This document shows, in pieces, positions 34,369 through 41,854 of a DNA stretch of 64,000 nt (position 1 is the first letter of the stretch; each line of letters starts with the position of its first letter). Source of the stretch: HO2-45-28 sp964412115 (GTDB lineage Bacteria > Patescibacteriota > Minisyncoccia > HO2-45-28). The DNA lies in assembly GCA_964412115.1 (NCBI GenBank), contig CAYPMM010000001.1:7186-71185 (forward strand). Reading direction: 5' to 3'. The notes under the pieces were generated by a model that saw nothing but the letters and a program-made list of their open reading frames with translations, was not told where the DNA came from and did not search any database. Both the position numbers and the translations under genes were made by a program.

Positions 34369-36381
34369 CTAGAATTTTAAGCTCTCGCCCGGTTTTAAAA
34401 TCTTGCCCTTGCCCGCCTCAATGCTTTTGCTTTGGGCGGGTTTTTTTTCTTCATCTTTTGCCGGTAATTTTTCGTCCGTTTTCATTGTTTCTTTAAGAGC
34501 TTCGCGAAGCTCGTCTAACTGCGATTTTTTATCTTTTTTCATTTCCTGCCACGCCTTGGCTTTTAACTCGTCAAGCGACAAGGTTTTTTCGGGCGCCTGC
34601 CTTCTCACTACCGGCTCACCTCCTTGCAGAGGAGCCGGACGCGGAACAAATTGCCGCGCTGGCGCCTGACGCGTAGGACGTTCGGCGCGCTCAGGCGGAC
34701 GGGCTGGAAATTCGGAACGAGGCCTGTTTGCGGCGGCAACATTTGTGCTTGCGGGTCTATCTGCGTTTGCGGGTCTGCCTGCGCCTGAAGGCGCGCTTGG
34801 GCGAGGGGTTCTGGAAGTGTTTGAAGAAAACTCAATACCCAAAAGTTCAAGGCCTCCGCCAAACTCTTCCCTATGGCCTTCGGTTGAGGGAAGCGGTCTC
34901 AACGGACGCAGTTCACCGGCCTCAATTTTTTTCAAACAATCAGAGCAGTAAACCGGCCTTCGGCCGTCCGGCTTGAACGGCAGAGAGGCCGTTTTCTGGC
35001 AAATCCAGCAGGGTGTTTCAAATTTTTCTCCTTTTGAAAATGCCGTAGCCGAACCTACCGCTACTTCTATTTCCGACTCTTGGGCCCCAGGCAAAGAACT
35101 GGCCCATTTTTTAATGTCGGCCTCGACATCCAGCGCGGGCCTGGCATATTGTTTACGCGAAACCTCGATTATTTCTTCCGGCGGCGCCATTTCGGCGGTA
35201 ATCGCGAGCGGAGGCAGGGTTGCCGCCGAAAAAGGCCGGCTGGCCACGCCATTTACCATCAGCTTCAGATAAATCGCGTAATTAGGAAGATCCACCAAAT
35301 CCTGGATTTCAAATTCGGGCGTTACCTCTTTTTCCAAAAACTCGGCATCAGTTGCCCCCACCCGAAAAAAAATCATGGTACCCACGTTTCCAAAAACCGC
35401 ATCGCGAACCCTGGTGGAAGTTTCGGTCACAAGCTGTCCCACATACTGGTGGGCAAGAACCAAATTAAGGCGGTATTTTCTGGCTTCGGAAAGAATGGAA
35501 GCAAAAGCTTCGGTGGTAAAATTCTGAAACTCGTCAACATAAAGATAAAAATCCTTGCGCTCCTCCTCCGGAATCCTTACCCGCTCCATGGCCGCCAGCT
35601 GAACTTTGGTAATGAGCATCGCGCCCAAAAGCGCGGAATTATCTTCGCCTATTCTTCCTTTAGAAATGTTAGCCAGAAGTATTTTTCCCTGATTCATCAA
35701 CTCAAAAACTTCAAAGCTTGATTTCGGCTGTCCGACAATGTTGCGGATGAGCGAGGTGGAAAGAAACTGCCCGACTTTGTTTTGAATCGGCACAATCGCC
35801 TCATTCCTGAATCTCGGTTCCCACACTTCGTATTCATTGAGCCAAAAAGCGCGCACAACCGGGTCGGTGACGTTGGCGACAATTTTTTGACGATAGTCCC
35901 TGTCGGTTAAAATTCTTTGGATGCCGAGAAGCGTGGTGCCCGGAGTTTCAACCAAAGCCAAAATGCAATTTTGCAAAATGTATTCCATTCTAGCCGACCA
36001 TACATTCGCCCAGATTTTGGTGAAAATTCCAATTAAACCTTGCGCCACAAGGTGCTTGTATTTTTTGTCGGGAACTTCCAAAACATTAAAACCGAGCGGA
36101 TAATCGGTATCAGCCGGATTGAAGTAGATAACATCTTTGGCCCGTTCTTTCGGAATTTTGGTCAAAAGGTCTTCAACGGTCTCGCCGTGCGGGTCAACGA
36201 AACAAAGCCCGCGCCCGGAGTTGATGTCTTGGATGGCCAAATTTTTAATAAGCACCGATTTTCCGGTGCCGGTTTTTCCGACAACATACATATGCTGGCG
36301 GCGATCGGGAACAGAGATGCCAAAAATTTTATTTTCGCCCCTGAAATTGGTCTTTGCGAAATACGCGGTATCACGAGCCAT
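34369..36381 (-). CDS. TraG/VirD4-like ATPase with C-terminal zinc ribbon and Pro/Arg-rich tail
   Basis: A 670-aa P-loop ATPase of the type IV secretion coupling-protein/HerA-like class. Walker A GKTGTGKS is at 35-42, just after GISVPDRRQHMYVVG, and Walker B is YLYVDEFQNF (~285). There are no N-terminal membrane helices. After the ATPase, a zinc ribbon (CWIC...YCSDC, ~458-485) leads to a low-complexity Pro/Ala/Arg tail with an 18-bp tandem repeat (34748-34783) and an acidic/Lys-rich end. It is the paralogue of the gene at 37564. In CPR these ATPases are proposed to drive a pilus- or DNA-transfer-like machine. The proposed partner is the DUF8128-like protein at 43.6 kb. Confidence 0.85.
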   Translation of the reverse strand: MARDTAYFAKTNFRGENKIFGISVPDRRQHMYVVGKTGTGKSVLIKNLAIQDINSGRGLCFVDPHGETVEDLLTKIPKERAKDVIYFNPADTDYPLGFNVLEVPDKKYKHLVAQGLIGIFTKIWANVWSARMEYILQNCILALVETPGTTLLGIQRILTDRDYRQKIVANVTDPVVRAFWLNEYEVWEPRFRNEAIVPIQNKVGQFLSTSLIRNIVGQPKSSFEVFELMNQGKILLANISKGRIGEDNSALLGAMLITKVQLAAMERVRIPEEERKDFYLYVDEFQNFTTEAFASILSEARKYRLNLVLAHQYVGQLVTETSTRVRDAVFGNVGTMIFFRVGATDAEFLEKEVTPEFEIQDLVDLPNYAIYLKLMVNGVASRPFSAATLPPLAITAEMAPPEEIIEVSRKQYARPALDVEADIKKWASSLPGAQESEIEVAVGSATAFSKGEKFETPCWICQKTASLPFKPDGRRPVYCSDCLKKIEAGELRPLRPLPSTEGHREEFGGGLELLGIEFSSNTSRTPRPSAPSGAGRPANADRPASTNVAAANRPRSEFPARPPERAERPTRQAPARQFVPRPAPLQGGEPVVRRQAPEKTLSLDELKAKAWQEMKKDKKSQLDELREALKETMKTDEKLPAKDEEKKPAQSKSIEAGKGKILKPGESLKF

Positions 36382-36415
36382 ACTTTAATTATCTCAAATT
36401 TATGTCAATTAATAA

Positions 36416-36626
36416 AATGTTAGACCCCCTTCCGTAGAAGGGGGTCTTGATACGTGGAGCGGCCAGCCGCCTTGGCGAAACCAACTTGGTTTTTCCCCAA
36501 GGGTTTTCGAAAATTCTCGACCGGCCGCCCCGAAACAAAAAGAACAAATGATTGCGGGGGCTATCGCTTGACCTGGCATAGCCTCGCCCCTTTTCAATGT
36601 CGGTTACGATCCAGGTCCCGACTTAT
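36416..36626 (-). ncRNA. Structured RNA with predicted kissing-loop, own promoter and terminator (novel candidate)
   Basis: No gene lies in this interval. On the minus strand a promoter at 36633-36660 starts a ~210-nt transcript with four stems: S1 GTCGG/CCGAC (36599-36603/36618-36622); S2 GGCTAT/ATAGCC (36559-36564/36578-36583); S3, nine pairs, 36456-36464 with 36523-36531 including one pair that is G-U only on the minus strand; and a final 11-bp hairpin at 36422-36447. The S1 loop (36611-36617) and S2 loop (36570-36576) are perfectly complementary over 7 nt. It does not match tRNA, tmRNA, RNase P, SRP or a riboswitch I recognise. It could also be a 5' leader of the TraG-like gene 35 nt further on. 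Confidence 0.6.
36422..36447 (-). terminator. 11-bp hairpin ending the structured RNA
   Basis: Perfect 11-bp stem (36422-36432 with 36437-36447) with a 4-nt loop. On the minus strand it is followed by AACATTTTATT, a modest T tract. It separates the RNA from the TraG-like coding region, so it may end the RNA or act as an attenuator in the TraG-like leader. Confidence 0.6.
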
Positions 36627-36632
36627 GCTTGT

Positions 36633-36660
36633 ATTGTAGCAAATACACAGGATTTGTCAA
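36633..36660 (-). promoter_or_regulatory. Strong sigma-70 promoter driving the structured RNA
   Basis: On the minus strand, -35 TTGACA (36655-36660), 16-bp spacer, -10 TACAAT (36633-36638) preceded by TGC (extended -10). Transcription should start near 36626. Confidence 0.75.
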
Positions 36661-36780
36661 GTCCTTGTAATGGTTCAATAGCTTGTAACCACCCAAAAAG
36701 CCAAAAAATGGCTTAAAATAAGGAGTTTTGGGTTAATTAAAATTACTAAAATTAAAACAAAATTAAAGTTAAGACAACAA

Positions 36781-36816
36781 GATAACAAAACATTGCGATA
36801 GCAACGTTTTGTTATC
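36781..36816 (-). repeat. Palindrome A: 36-nt hairpin downstream of the PaaX/Cas2-like gene
   Basis: GATAACAAAAC (36781-36791) pairs with GTTTTGTTATC (36806-36816). Inside are TTGC/GCAA around a GATA loop, with one mismatch that becomes a G-U pair on the minus-strand RNA. It lies 47 nt past the stop of the PaaX/Cas2-like gene and matches palindrome B at 28 of 36 positions. The 36660-36862 stretch is otherwise AT-rich and without a gene. Confidence 0.8.
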
Positions 36817-36862
36817 TTTTGTGTTTTTAGCCCTGTCCACTATTTTTGGCTCTATTCACTTT

Positions 36863-37414
36863 TTAAAAAAGTTCAAACTTCTCTTTAAGTTCGGCCTCAT
36901 TGGTAATATATTTTGCCTTTATATAGCGAACGTATCTCGAAACTTCGAAAAATTCAGCCACAAAGTCAATTTCGTCTTCACATTCGTAAGGAGAAACAAA
37001 AACGCTTCTTTGAAACTCCAGCAAACCCAATTCTTTGACTTTTTTACGAAATGCCTCGCGCGCCGGTTTATTTTTTTCGGGGATATCATAAATCACAATA
37101 TGCCAATCGCCTTTCCATGCTTTCGGTTTTTTAACTTTCATACTTTCAAATTCATATTGTAAAACTCTCTTTTTTCCATCTTCTGTAAGAACAATCGTGG
37201 TCGTGTCGTCATCGTTATCCCTGAAATCCACTAACCTGTCTTCATAAAATTCGCGGATTTTGGACCAAAGATAACTTTTATTAATTTCTTTCCAGTCATG
37301 CGCACAGGCTCTTAAAATTTTAAAATATCCGTTTGGCGAAGGCGAAAAGCCGAGCATAATGCCGGTTGTCAGACGAAGCAAAATTCTTTGTTTTAAAAAC
37401 GCTGTTTTGTTCAT
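36863..37414 (-). CDS. PaaX-like regulator: winged helix plus Cas2-like ferredoxin domain
   Basis: A 183-aa protein (ATG at 37414, MNKTAFLKQRIL; a TTG 18 nt upstream is possible). The N-terminal ~85 residues look like a winged-helix DNA-binding domain (YLWSKIREFYEDRLVDF ... TTTIVLTEDGKKRV). The C-terminal half, WHIVIYDIPEKNKPAREAF then LLEFQRSVFVSPYECEDEI, is the Cas2-like domain of PaaX-type regulators: the D in IYDIP is kept, but no CRISPR array or cas1 is nearby. These are often mislabelled Cas2 in CPR. It sits between two TraG-like genes and between matching palindromes, so autoregulation is plausible. Confidence 0.82.
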   Translation of the reverse strand: MNKTAFLKQRILLRLTTGIMLGFSPSPNGYFKILRACAHDWKEINKSYLWSKIREFYEDRLVDFRDNDDDTTTIVLTEDGKKRVLQYEFESMKVKKPKAWKGDWHIVIYDIPEKNKPAREAFRKKVKELGLLEFQRSVFVSPYECEDEIDFVAEFFEVSRYVRYIKAKYITNEAELKEKFELF

Positions 37415-37446
37415 AAACCAATCATAAATCAATCATGGTGTAAAAA

Positions 37447-37482
37447 GATAACAAAATCAAGCGATAGCATAATCTTGTTATC
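37447..37482 (-). repeat. Palindrome B: 36-nt hairpin upstream of the PaaX/Cas2-like gene
   Basis: GATAACAAAAT (37447-37457) pairs with ATCTTGTTATC (37472-37482), with one A/C mismatch that is G-U on the minus-strand RNA. The centre GCGATAGC is identical to palindrome A. On the minus strand it is followed by TTTTTAC, so it could also terminate the TraG-like gene upstream. It lies 32 nt before the PaaX/Cas2-like start. Confidence 0.8.
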
Positions 37483-37505
37483 ATTTTTAAAATATATGTT
37501 TTAGG

Positions 37506-37547
37506 TGTGTTCTAAATGTGTTTTAAATATTTTAAGTGTGTTTTAAA
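37506..37547. repeat. Three 11-bp direct repeats (TGTGTTYTAAA)
   Basis: TGTGTTCTAAA (37506-37516), TGTGTTTTAAA (37517-37527, abutting) and TGTGTTTTAAA (37537-37547, after 9 nt). Located in the 131-nt gap between the PaaX/Cas2-like gene and the second TraG-like gene, next to palindrome B. Could be protein-binding sites or an AT-rich promoter array. Confidence 0.75.
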
Positions 37548-37563
37548 ACAAAATATCATGTTT

Positions 37564-39054
37564 TTACACAATAGGCTCGGGGGGCGAGTCGGAAGGCTCG
37601 GCGGCCAGCTCCTTGTTCGCGTCCTCCTCAACACTCGGTGTTGGGATCCCGGAAACACCGAGTGTTTTCCTGGGCGCAGGAGAAAGTCCCAAAAGCTCGT
37701 TTTCTACTTCGATTATTTTTTTCTTTACCTCGTCAACAGGGGCGGCAAAATTTTTACGGCTGAACTCAATTATTTCGTCCTTAAACGATGCGTGCGCCGG
37801 CGGCAGAACTTTCAAAGTTTCGGCAGAAAACGGGTCGGCGGTATCTCCGTCAATCGTCATTTTTATATAAAATTGCTGCATCCCGAGATTAACCATATCT
37901 TTAGCCTTAAACACCGGCGTCATTTCGTTTTCAAGTTTGGCGGCATCATCCCCGCCCACTCTAAATACAACAATCGTCCCGACATTTCCCAAAACCGATT
38001 CTCTGACATGGGGAATCAATTGGCCCATAAACTGGTGGGCCACGGTAAGATTGATGCCGTATTTTCGCGCCTCCGAAAAAATATTTACGAAAGTGGTCGT
38101 AACCAGATTATGAAACTCGTCGACGTAAAGATAAAAGTCCTTTCTTGACTCTTCGGGCATCGCCGCCCTGGCCATTCCGGCCTGTTTTATTTTGGTGATG
38201 AACATGGAGCCGAAAAAACTGGAGTTCTCCTCGCCCATTTTGCCCTTCGAAAGGTTTATCAAAATAATTTTTTTCTCGTTCATTATATTCTCAAGGTCAA
38301 TCTTGTTTTCCTGCTGTCCAAAAATATAGCGCAAGTACGGATTGGCCAAAAATTGCCCCAATTTATTTACAAGCGGAATTATGGCGTCGGTATCAAACTT
38401 TTCAGACCAGTCGGCAAACTCAATCGCCCAGAACCGCTTGACCATTTCGTCTTCAATATATTCAATAACTTTTTGGCGGTATTTACGGTCGGTAAGCATT
38501 GAAATCATCCCGCGCATTGTCGCCATCGGAAAATCAAGAAGGGCGAGCACGGTGAAGCGAAACACATGCTCAAGGCGAGGCGTCCAGTTCGCGCCGAATT
38601 GCTTTTCCATTACCTCAATTAACCCCTGCGCCACCTGATGTTTAAGGTCGGGATTTACGTTTTGCAGAGGATTGAAAGAAATCGGCCATTCGGTGTCCGA
38701 CGGGTCAACAATTATTGTATCTTTGACGCGTTCCTCCGGGATGAAGTTCAAAACCTCTTCAATTACGTCTCCGTGCGGGTCCATCAGGCAAATCCCGTGG
38801 CCGAATTGAATGTCCTGGCGAAGCATAAGTTCCAGAAGTTTTGATTTGCCCACGCCGGATTTCCCGACGATATACATATGCCGCCTGCGATCGCGGCGTT
38901 TTATGCCGAAAATAAATTTTTTTTCTTCAAGCCCGGCGACATAGTTAGTACGCCCGAAAAAAACGACTTCTTTCGGGTCAAATTGCTTATATATCGGGAG
39001 TTCCGGAGGAGGCGGCGCGTATTTTATTATTTGTATCTTTCCTTCTCGCGCCAT
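37564..39054 (-). CDS. TraG/VirD4-like ATPase, shorter paralogue
   Basis: A 496-aa P-loop ATPase related to the one at 34369. Walker A GKSGVGKS is at 64-71 after KRRDRRRHMYIV, and Walker B YLYVDEFHNL is in the same place. A Pro-rich N-terminus (APPPPELPIY) precedes it; the tail is Pro/Glu-rich and lacks the zinc ribbon of the paralogue. No membrane helix is seen, so membrane attachment must come from a partner such as the HEPN-like membrane protein (1 nt upstream) or the DUF8128-like protein. A 13-bp inverted repeat lies in its last ~35 codons. Confidence 0.85.
   Translation of the reverse strand: MAREGKIQIIKYAPPPPELPIYKQFDPKEVVFFGRTNYVAGLEEKKFIFGIKRRDRRRHMYIVGKSGVGKSKLLELMLRQDIQFGHGICLMDPHGDVIEEVLNFIPEERVKDTIIVDPSDTEWPISFNPLQNVNPDLKHQVAQGLIEVMEKQFGANWTPRLEHVFRFTVLALLDFPMATMRGMISMLTDRKYRQKVIEYIEDEMVKRFWAIEFADWSEKFDTDAIIPLVNKLGQFLANPYLRYIFGQQENKIDLENIMNEKKIILINLSKGKMGEENSSFFGSMFITKIKQAGMARAAMPEESRKDFYLYVDEFHNLVTTTFVNIFSEARKYGINLTVAHQFMGQLIPHVRESVLGNVGTIVVFRVGGDDAAKLENEMTPVFKAKDMVNLGMQQFYIKMTIDGDTADPFSAETLKVLPPAHASFKDEIIEFSRKNFAAPVDEVKKKIIEVENELLGLSPAPRKTLGVSGIPTPSVEEDANKELAAEPSDSPPEPIV
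37630..37666. repeat. 13-bp perfect inverted repeat in the 3' end of the TraG-like gene
   Basis: AACACTCGGTGTT (37630-37642) and AACACCGAGTGTT (37654-37666) with an 11-nt spacer that itself contains the palindrome GGGATCCC. It is inside the coding sequence, in the poorly conserved tail. Confidence 0.9.
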
Positions 39055-39055
39055 A

Positions 39056-39592
39056 TTAAATCGCGGATAATTCCTCTAAAGCTTTTCTATAGGCGCCGAG
39101 GCTTTTCATTGTTTCCTCGTGGCTCGGGCGGAAATTCGGCTCATGCGCTATGCTGTTTCTTAGTTTGTGCGCTTCCCAGATATCGTTTAAGACGGGTAAC
39201 TCTCCTGGAGCAAGAGACCTAAGCCGTTCGGCCAGATTTTTACCCAAAAAACCGAGCCGGCCCATCGTTTCTTCAAGAAGAATGTCGGCCTCAATGATAG
39301 CCATGGCGTAACCCTGCGGGCCGGAAGTTTTGATTTTATTTACAATCGAGTCCCAGCGGCGTCTTGTTCTTAGTTTTACCTCTTCTTCAAAATTAGCCTG
39401 TTTTTGAGGCGCTTGGTAAGCCCTGCGTCCTTCAAGAACGTATAATTTTTTCCTTAAGGGAAATGTTTTTATAAAGACCCATGCCGAGAGCGCGAGAAGC
39501 GTCGGACCCAAAAAAATCAGGATAATTCTGATTCCGGAGTAAAGCCTTACCCAAAAACCCGCGTCAAACAAAAACCAATCCGGAAAGTTCAT
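39056..39592 (-). CDS. Small membrane protein with HEPN-like Rx4H motif
   Basis: A 178-aa protein started at ATG 39592 (MNFPDWFLFDAGFWV), because the longer open frame overlaps the zinc-ribbon gene. One strong hydrophobic helix (~21-41) anchors it, followed by a basic stretch. The C-terminal helical domain (~95-178) has the HEPN-like ADILLEETMGRLG helix and R145-N-S-I-A-H150, the Rx4H pattern of HEPN RNases and of DUF4145-type proteins. It is 1 nt upstream of the TraG-like ATPase and co-transcribed with it. The RNase role is a hypothesis; many HEPN-like domains are only binding modules. Confidence 0.65.
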   Translation of the reverse strand: MNFPDWFLFDAGFWVRLYSGIRIILIFLGPTLLALSAWVFIKTFPLRKKLYVLEGRRAYQAPQKQANFEEEVKLRTRRRWDSIVNKIKTSGPQGYAMAIIEADILLEETMGRLGFLGKNLAERLRSLAPGELPVLNDIWEAHKLRNSIAHEPNFRPSHEETMKSLGAYRKALEELSAI

Positions 39593-39620
39593 ATATTTAT
39601 GATAATCAATAACACCGGTT

Positions 39621-41327
39621 TTATCCAACCTCGCGATTATAACATTCCTCGCAGTATAAAATATCCGGCTTTTCGGGCGAAAACGGGCTTGTAACTTCTT
39701 TTTCGCATTTAGCGCATTTACGGTTATAAAATTTAGGCGGATTGGTTTGGGCGAGCCGGTCCAAATGACGGCATTCCTGGCACTTTCGGGGTAATGGAAA
39801 ATTCCACTTACGCAAAAGCGCGAGCTCTCCTGAAACAATTCTGAATCCCTTACCGCAAGCAGCACATCCGATAATTTCTTTGAGAATGTCGTCAGAAACG
39901 TCTTTAATGTCGTCCGGCAAGTCTTCGGATTTTTTTGTTATTTTATATTTTTGCGGTTCGTCGTCTTTCCACCGCCAGCCGGAGGCCAAAACTTCGTTTT
40001 TGGTTTTCGGAAAATAATACATCGCCCACGATTCGTTGTAATCAAAAAAACTCAAATTATACGGCAAAAACTCGCCGTATTTCCAAACCTTTCCTTTTGA
40101 GTCCGTATAAGGATTTTTGTTCATGTCTTCAATAATCCGCGCGCGCAATTTCAAGTAATCCTCTTTTGAATACTGCTTATTTAAAATACAATAAGATTTT
40201 TTAAAAAGGCCGACGCATCCGAAAATGTGCTGGCAAAAACCGGTCATCATTGAATAATCAATATCCAAGGTGCCCGACAAAACACAGCCGAAACTAAATC
40301 TGACCGAATCCGCGCCTTCGCCCACGGTTATACATTCATAAATCCGCTGAGCATTGTTGCCCCATTCGGTATAGTCATAGCAATCTTTTGTGGGACCCAT
40401 TGAAATGAATTGTGCGAATCGGCAGTCCTCCGCCCCGGAAACTATATAGCTGTCTTTTACATTTTTAGACCAATAAATATAATCGCCCGAAGAATTTACG
40501 GCGTTTTGGCTGTGCATAAATTTTTTGGGGTAACGAAGCCAAAATTCTTTGGTTTTTTGTTTCAGTTTCTCAATTTCGCCGTATGAAGAAAGTTTGAATT
40601 TTGATAGTTCTTTTTGATAATCTTCTTTTGAATATGATTCGTTAAAAATATGATATTTCTTGCGCCTTAGACCGACACAGCCGAAACAATCCGAGCATCC
40701 GGCCAAATCGCGAGAAAAATAAACATTAAAACAGTCTTCGCAGTCATCAGAAAAATGAACATTTGAATTTCTGGATGAATTTATGTTTTCATAACAAAGC
40801 TGAATTTCTTCGGCAGAATAACAATCCATGGAATCTTTTGAATAATTTATAGTGTTGGAGTAGTAGCAATTTTCGTCAAAGTCGGCATCAAAAATCATAT
40901 AGCAATTTTTTAGGTTTCCGGCGTGATTTACATATTCGCTGTTCACAAGCGTTGAGTGGTTGTTAAAAAGACCCGGGTAAGGTACTTTAAGCGATAATTC
41001 TTTTAATTGTTCAAAAAAACTGCGATTCGGGTCATAGTCCTGCCCGAATTCCATTCCGTCCCACTTGTCCGACCACCAGCACTTGGTGCAATAAACCTTA
41101 AACGGCTTGTCGGGAGAAATGTTGGAGAGTATGTCCTTGGCGCATAAACCGCATTTTCTTTTGTAAAGTTTCCGCGCGTTTCTGAACATCATTCTCCTTT
41201 GCATCCTGCACTCCGGGCAAAAAGTCGGCGCGGGGACTTTTATGCGCGCGTAAAATTCAAAATCCGCGGGTTCAATCGTGAACTCGGCTTTGCAATTCTG
41301 ACAGGTTTTTGTTTCGGATTTATTCAT
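39621..41327 (-). CDS. Four-zinc-ribbon Cys-rich protein, paralogue 2
   Basis: A 568-aa member of the family described at 26952. Cys9/12 and then CPEC, and CGLC...YCTKC, form the N-terminal ribbons; the C-terminus has CAACGKG...CQEC and CAKC...YCEECYNREV. The two internal copies are VGLRRKKYHIFNESYSKE and VGLFKKSYCILNKQYSKE, sharper than in paralogue 1. Between them are repeated NCY, DC and GC motifs. Its start overlaps the toxin stop as ATGA, so it is translated with the toxin-antitoxin pair. No known enzymatic motif, signal peptide or membrane helix was recognised. Confidence 0.85.
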   Translation of the reverse strand: MNKSETKTCQNCKAEFTIEPADFEFYARIKVPAPTFCPECRMQRRMMFRNARKLYKRKCGLCAKDILSNISPDKPFKVYCTKCWWSDKWDGMEFGQDYDPNRSFFEQLKELSLKVPYPGLFNNHSTLVNSEYVNHAGNLKNCYMIFDADFDENCYYSNTINYSKDSMDCYSAEEIQLCYENINSSRNSNVHFSDDCEDCFNVYFSRDLAGCSDCFGCVGLRRKKYHIFNESYSKEDYQKELSKFKLSSYGEIEKLKQKTKEFWLRYPKKFMHSQNAVNSSGDYIYWSKNVKDSYIVSGAEDCRFAQFISMGPTKDCYDYTEWGNNAQRIYECITVGEGADSVRFSFGCVLSGTLDIDYSMMTGFCQHIFGCVGLFKKSYCILNKQYSKEDYLKLRARIIEDMNKNPYTDSKGKVWKYGEFLPYNLSFFDYNESWAMYYFPKTKNEVLASGWRWKDDEPQKYKITKKSEDLPDDIKDVSDDILKEIIGCAACGKGFRIVSGELALLRKWNFPLPRKCQECRHLDRLAQTNPPKFYNRKCAKCEKEVTSPFSPEKPDILYCEECYNREVG

Positions 41328-41620
41328 TTTTGTTTTCGCAATAATCGCTTATAGATATTATCGCGCGCGTCAGCAATAAGCAATTTAATGGTGTGATTGG
41401 CAACAAATTTAAAGCCGACTCGATAATCACGGGTGATACGAAAAGAAAGCACGCCATGAAGCGGAGCCCCAAGACGTTTGGTATGCAATCTAGAATCAAA
41501 AGGATTTTTTCGAAGAATTTCTATAAGAGCCCCTAATTTATCTTGAACCTTACTTGGCAGATTATAGACATCTTTTTTGAAATCCGCCTCATAAATTATC
41601 TCATTTGACGGAACGGACAT
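41324..41620 (-). CDS. RelE/ParE-superfamily toxin
   Basis: A 98-aa protein started at ATG 41620 (MSVPSNEIIYEADFKKDVY). The fold features of RelE/ParE are visible: an N-terminal FKKDVYNLPSKVQDKL helix pair, a KNPFDSRLHTKRLGAPLHG loop, and the core RITRDYRVGFKF strand with HTIKLLIADARDNIYK. RelE-type members cleave ribosome-bound mRNA and ParE-type members inhibit gyrase; which applies here cannot be told. It overlaps the antitoxin by 20 nt and the zinc-ribbon gene by 4 nt, so it is tightly coupled in an operon. Confidence 0.82.
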   Translation of the reverse strand: MSVPSNEIIYEADFKKDVYNLPSKVQDKLGALIEILRKNPFDSRLHTKRLGAPLHGVLSFRITRDYRVGFKFVANHTIKLLIADARDNIYKRLLRKQK

Positions 41621-41825
41621 GGCGCAAAAATGCTTCCTTTGTGGCAAAGTGATACATTGTGCCTCGAGAAGACATTCGTTTGAGCATTTTTTTTACGAAA
41701 GCGGGTTTGTATTCACCTTCGGGGTCGCGATATCCCGCGAGAAGCAGATTTTTAACAACCTCCATATCCTTTCGGAGAACAGAAACATCTTTATTAAGTT
41801 TTTTTACCAGAGTTTGGGTGGTCAT
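41601..41825 (-). CDS. Putative antitoxin partner of the RelE/ParE-type toxin
   Basis: A 74-aa protein with an N-terminal helical segment (KKLNKDVSVLRKDMEVVKNLLL) and a basic C-terminus. It precedes the toxin by 20 nt of overlap, the usual antitoxin-first order of type II systems. No ribbon-helix-helix or AbrB motif is certain. Its start is 30 nt after the zinc-ribbon paralogue 3 stop. The identification rests mainly on size, charge and gene arrangement. Confidence 0.65.
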   Translation of the reverse strand: MTTQTLVKKLNKDVSVLRKDMEVVKNLLLAGYRDPEGEYKPAFVKKMLKRMSSRGTMYHFATKEAFLRHVRSVK

Positions 41826-41854
41826 ATAACTTTATAATAACAAAAATACAAATT

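Noticed and set aside
36409..36597. A 62-aa open frame on the minus strand inside the structured RNA
   Set aside because: No ribosome site, atypical composition and overlap with conserved stems; it is more likely a chance frame.
36416..36640. tmRNA, RNase P or SRP RNA
   Set aside because: No CCA-ending tRNA-like domain, no tag-resume motif, no P4-type core and no SRP GGTCAGG-GGAAG core could be found.
36863..37414. CRISPR-associated Cas2
   Set aside because: The domain is Cas2-like but has a winged-helix N-terminus; there is no cas1, no other cas gene and no repeat-spacer array in the window.
36560..37470. Twelve bases GCTATCGCTTGA shared between the structured RNA and palindrome B
   Set aside because: A 12-mer match is expected by chance many times in 64 kb; flanks do not align.
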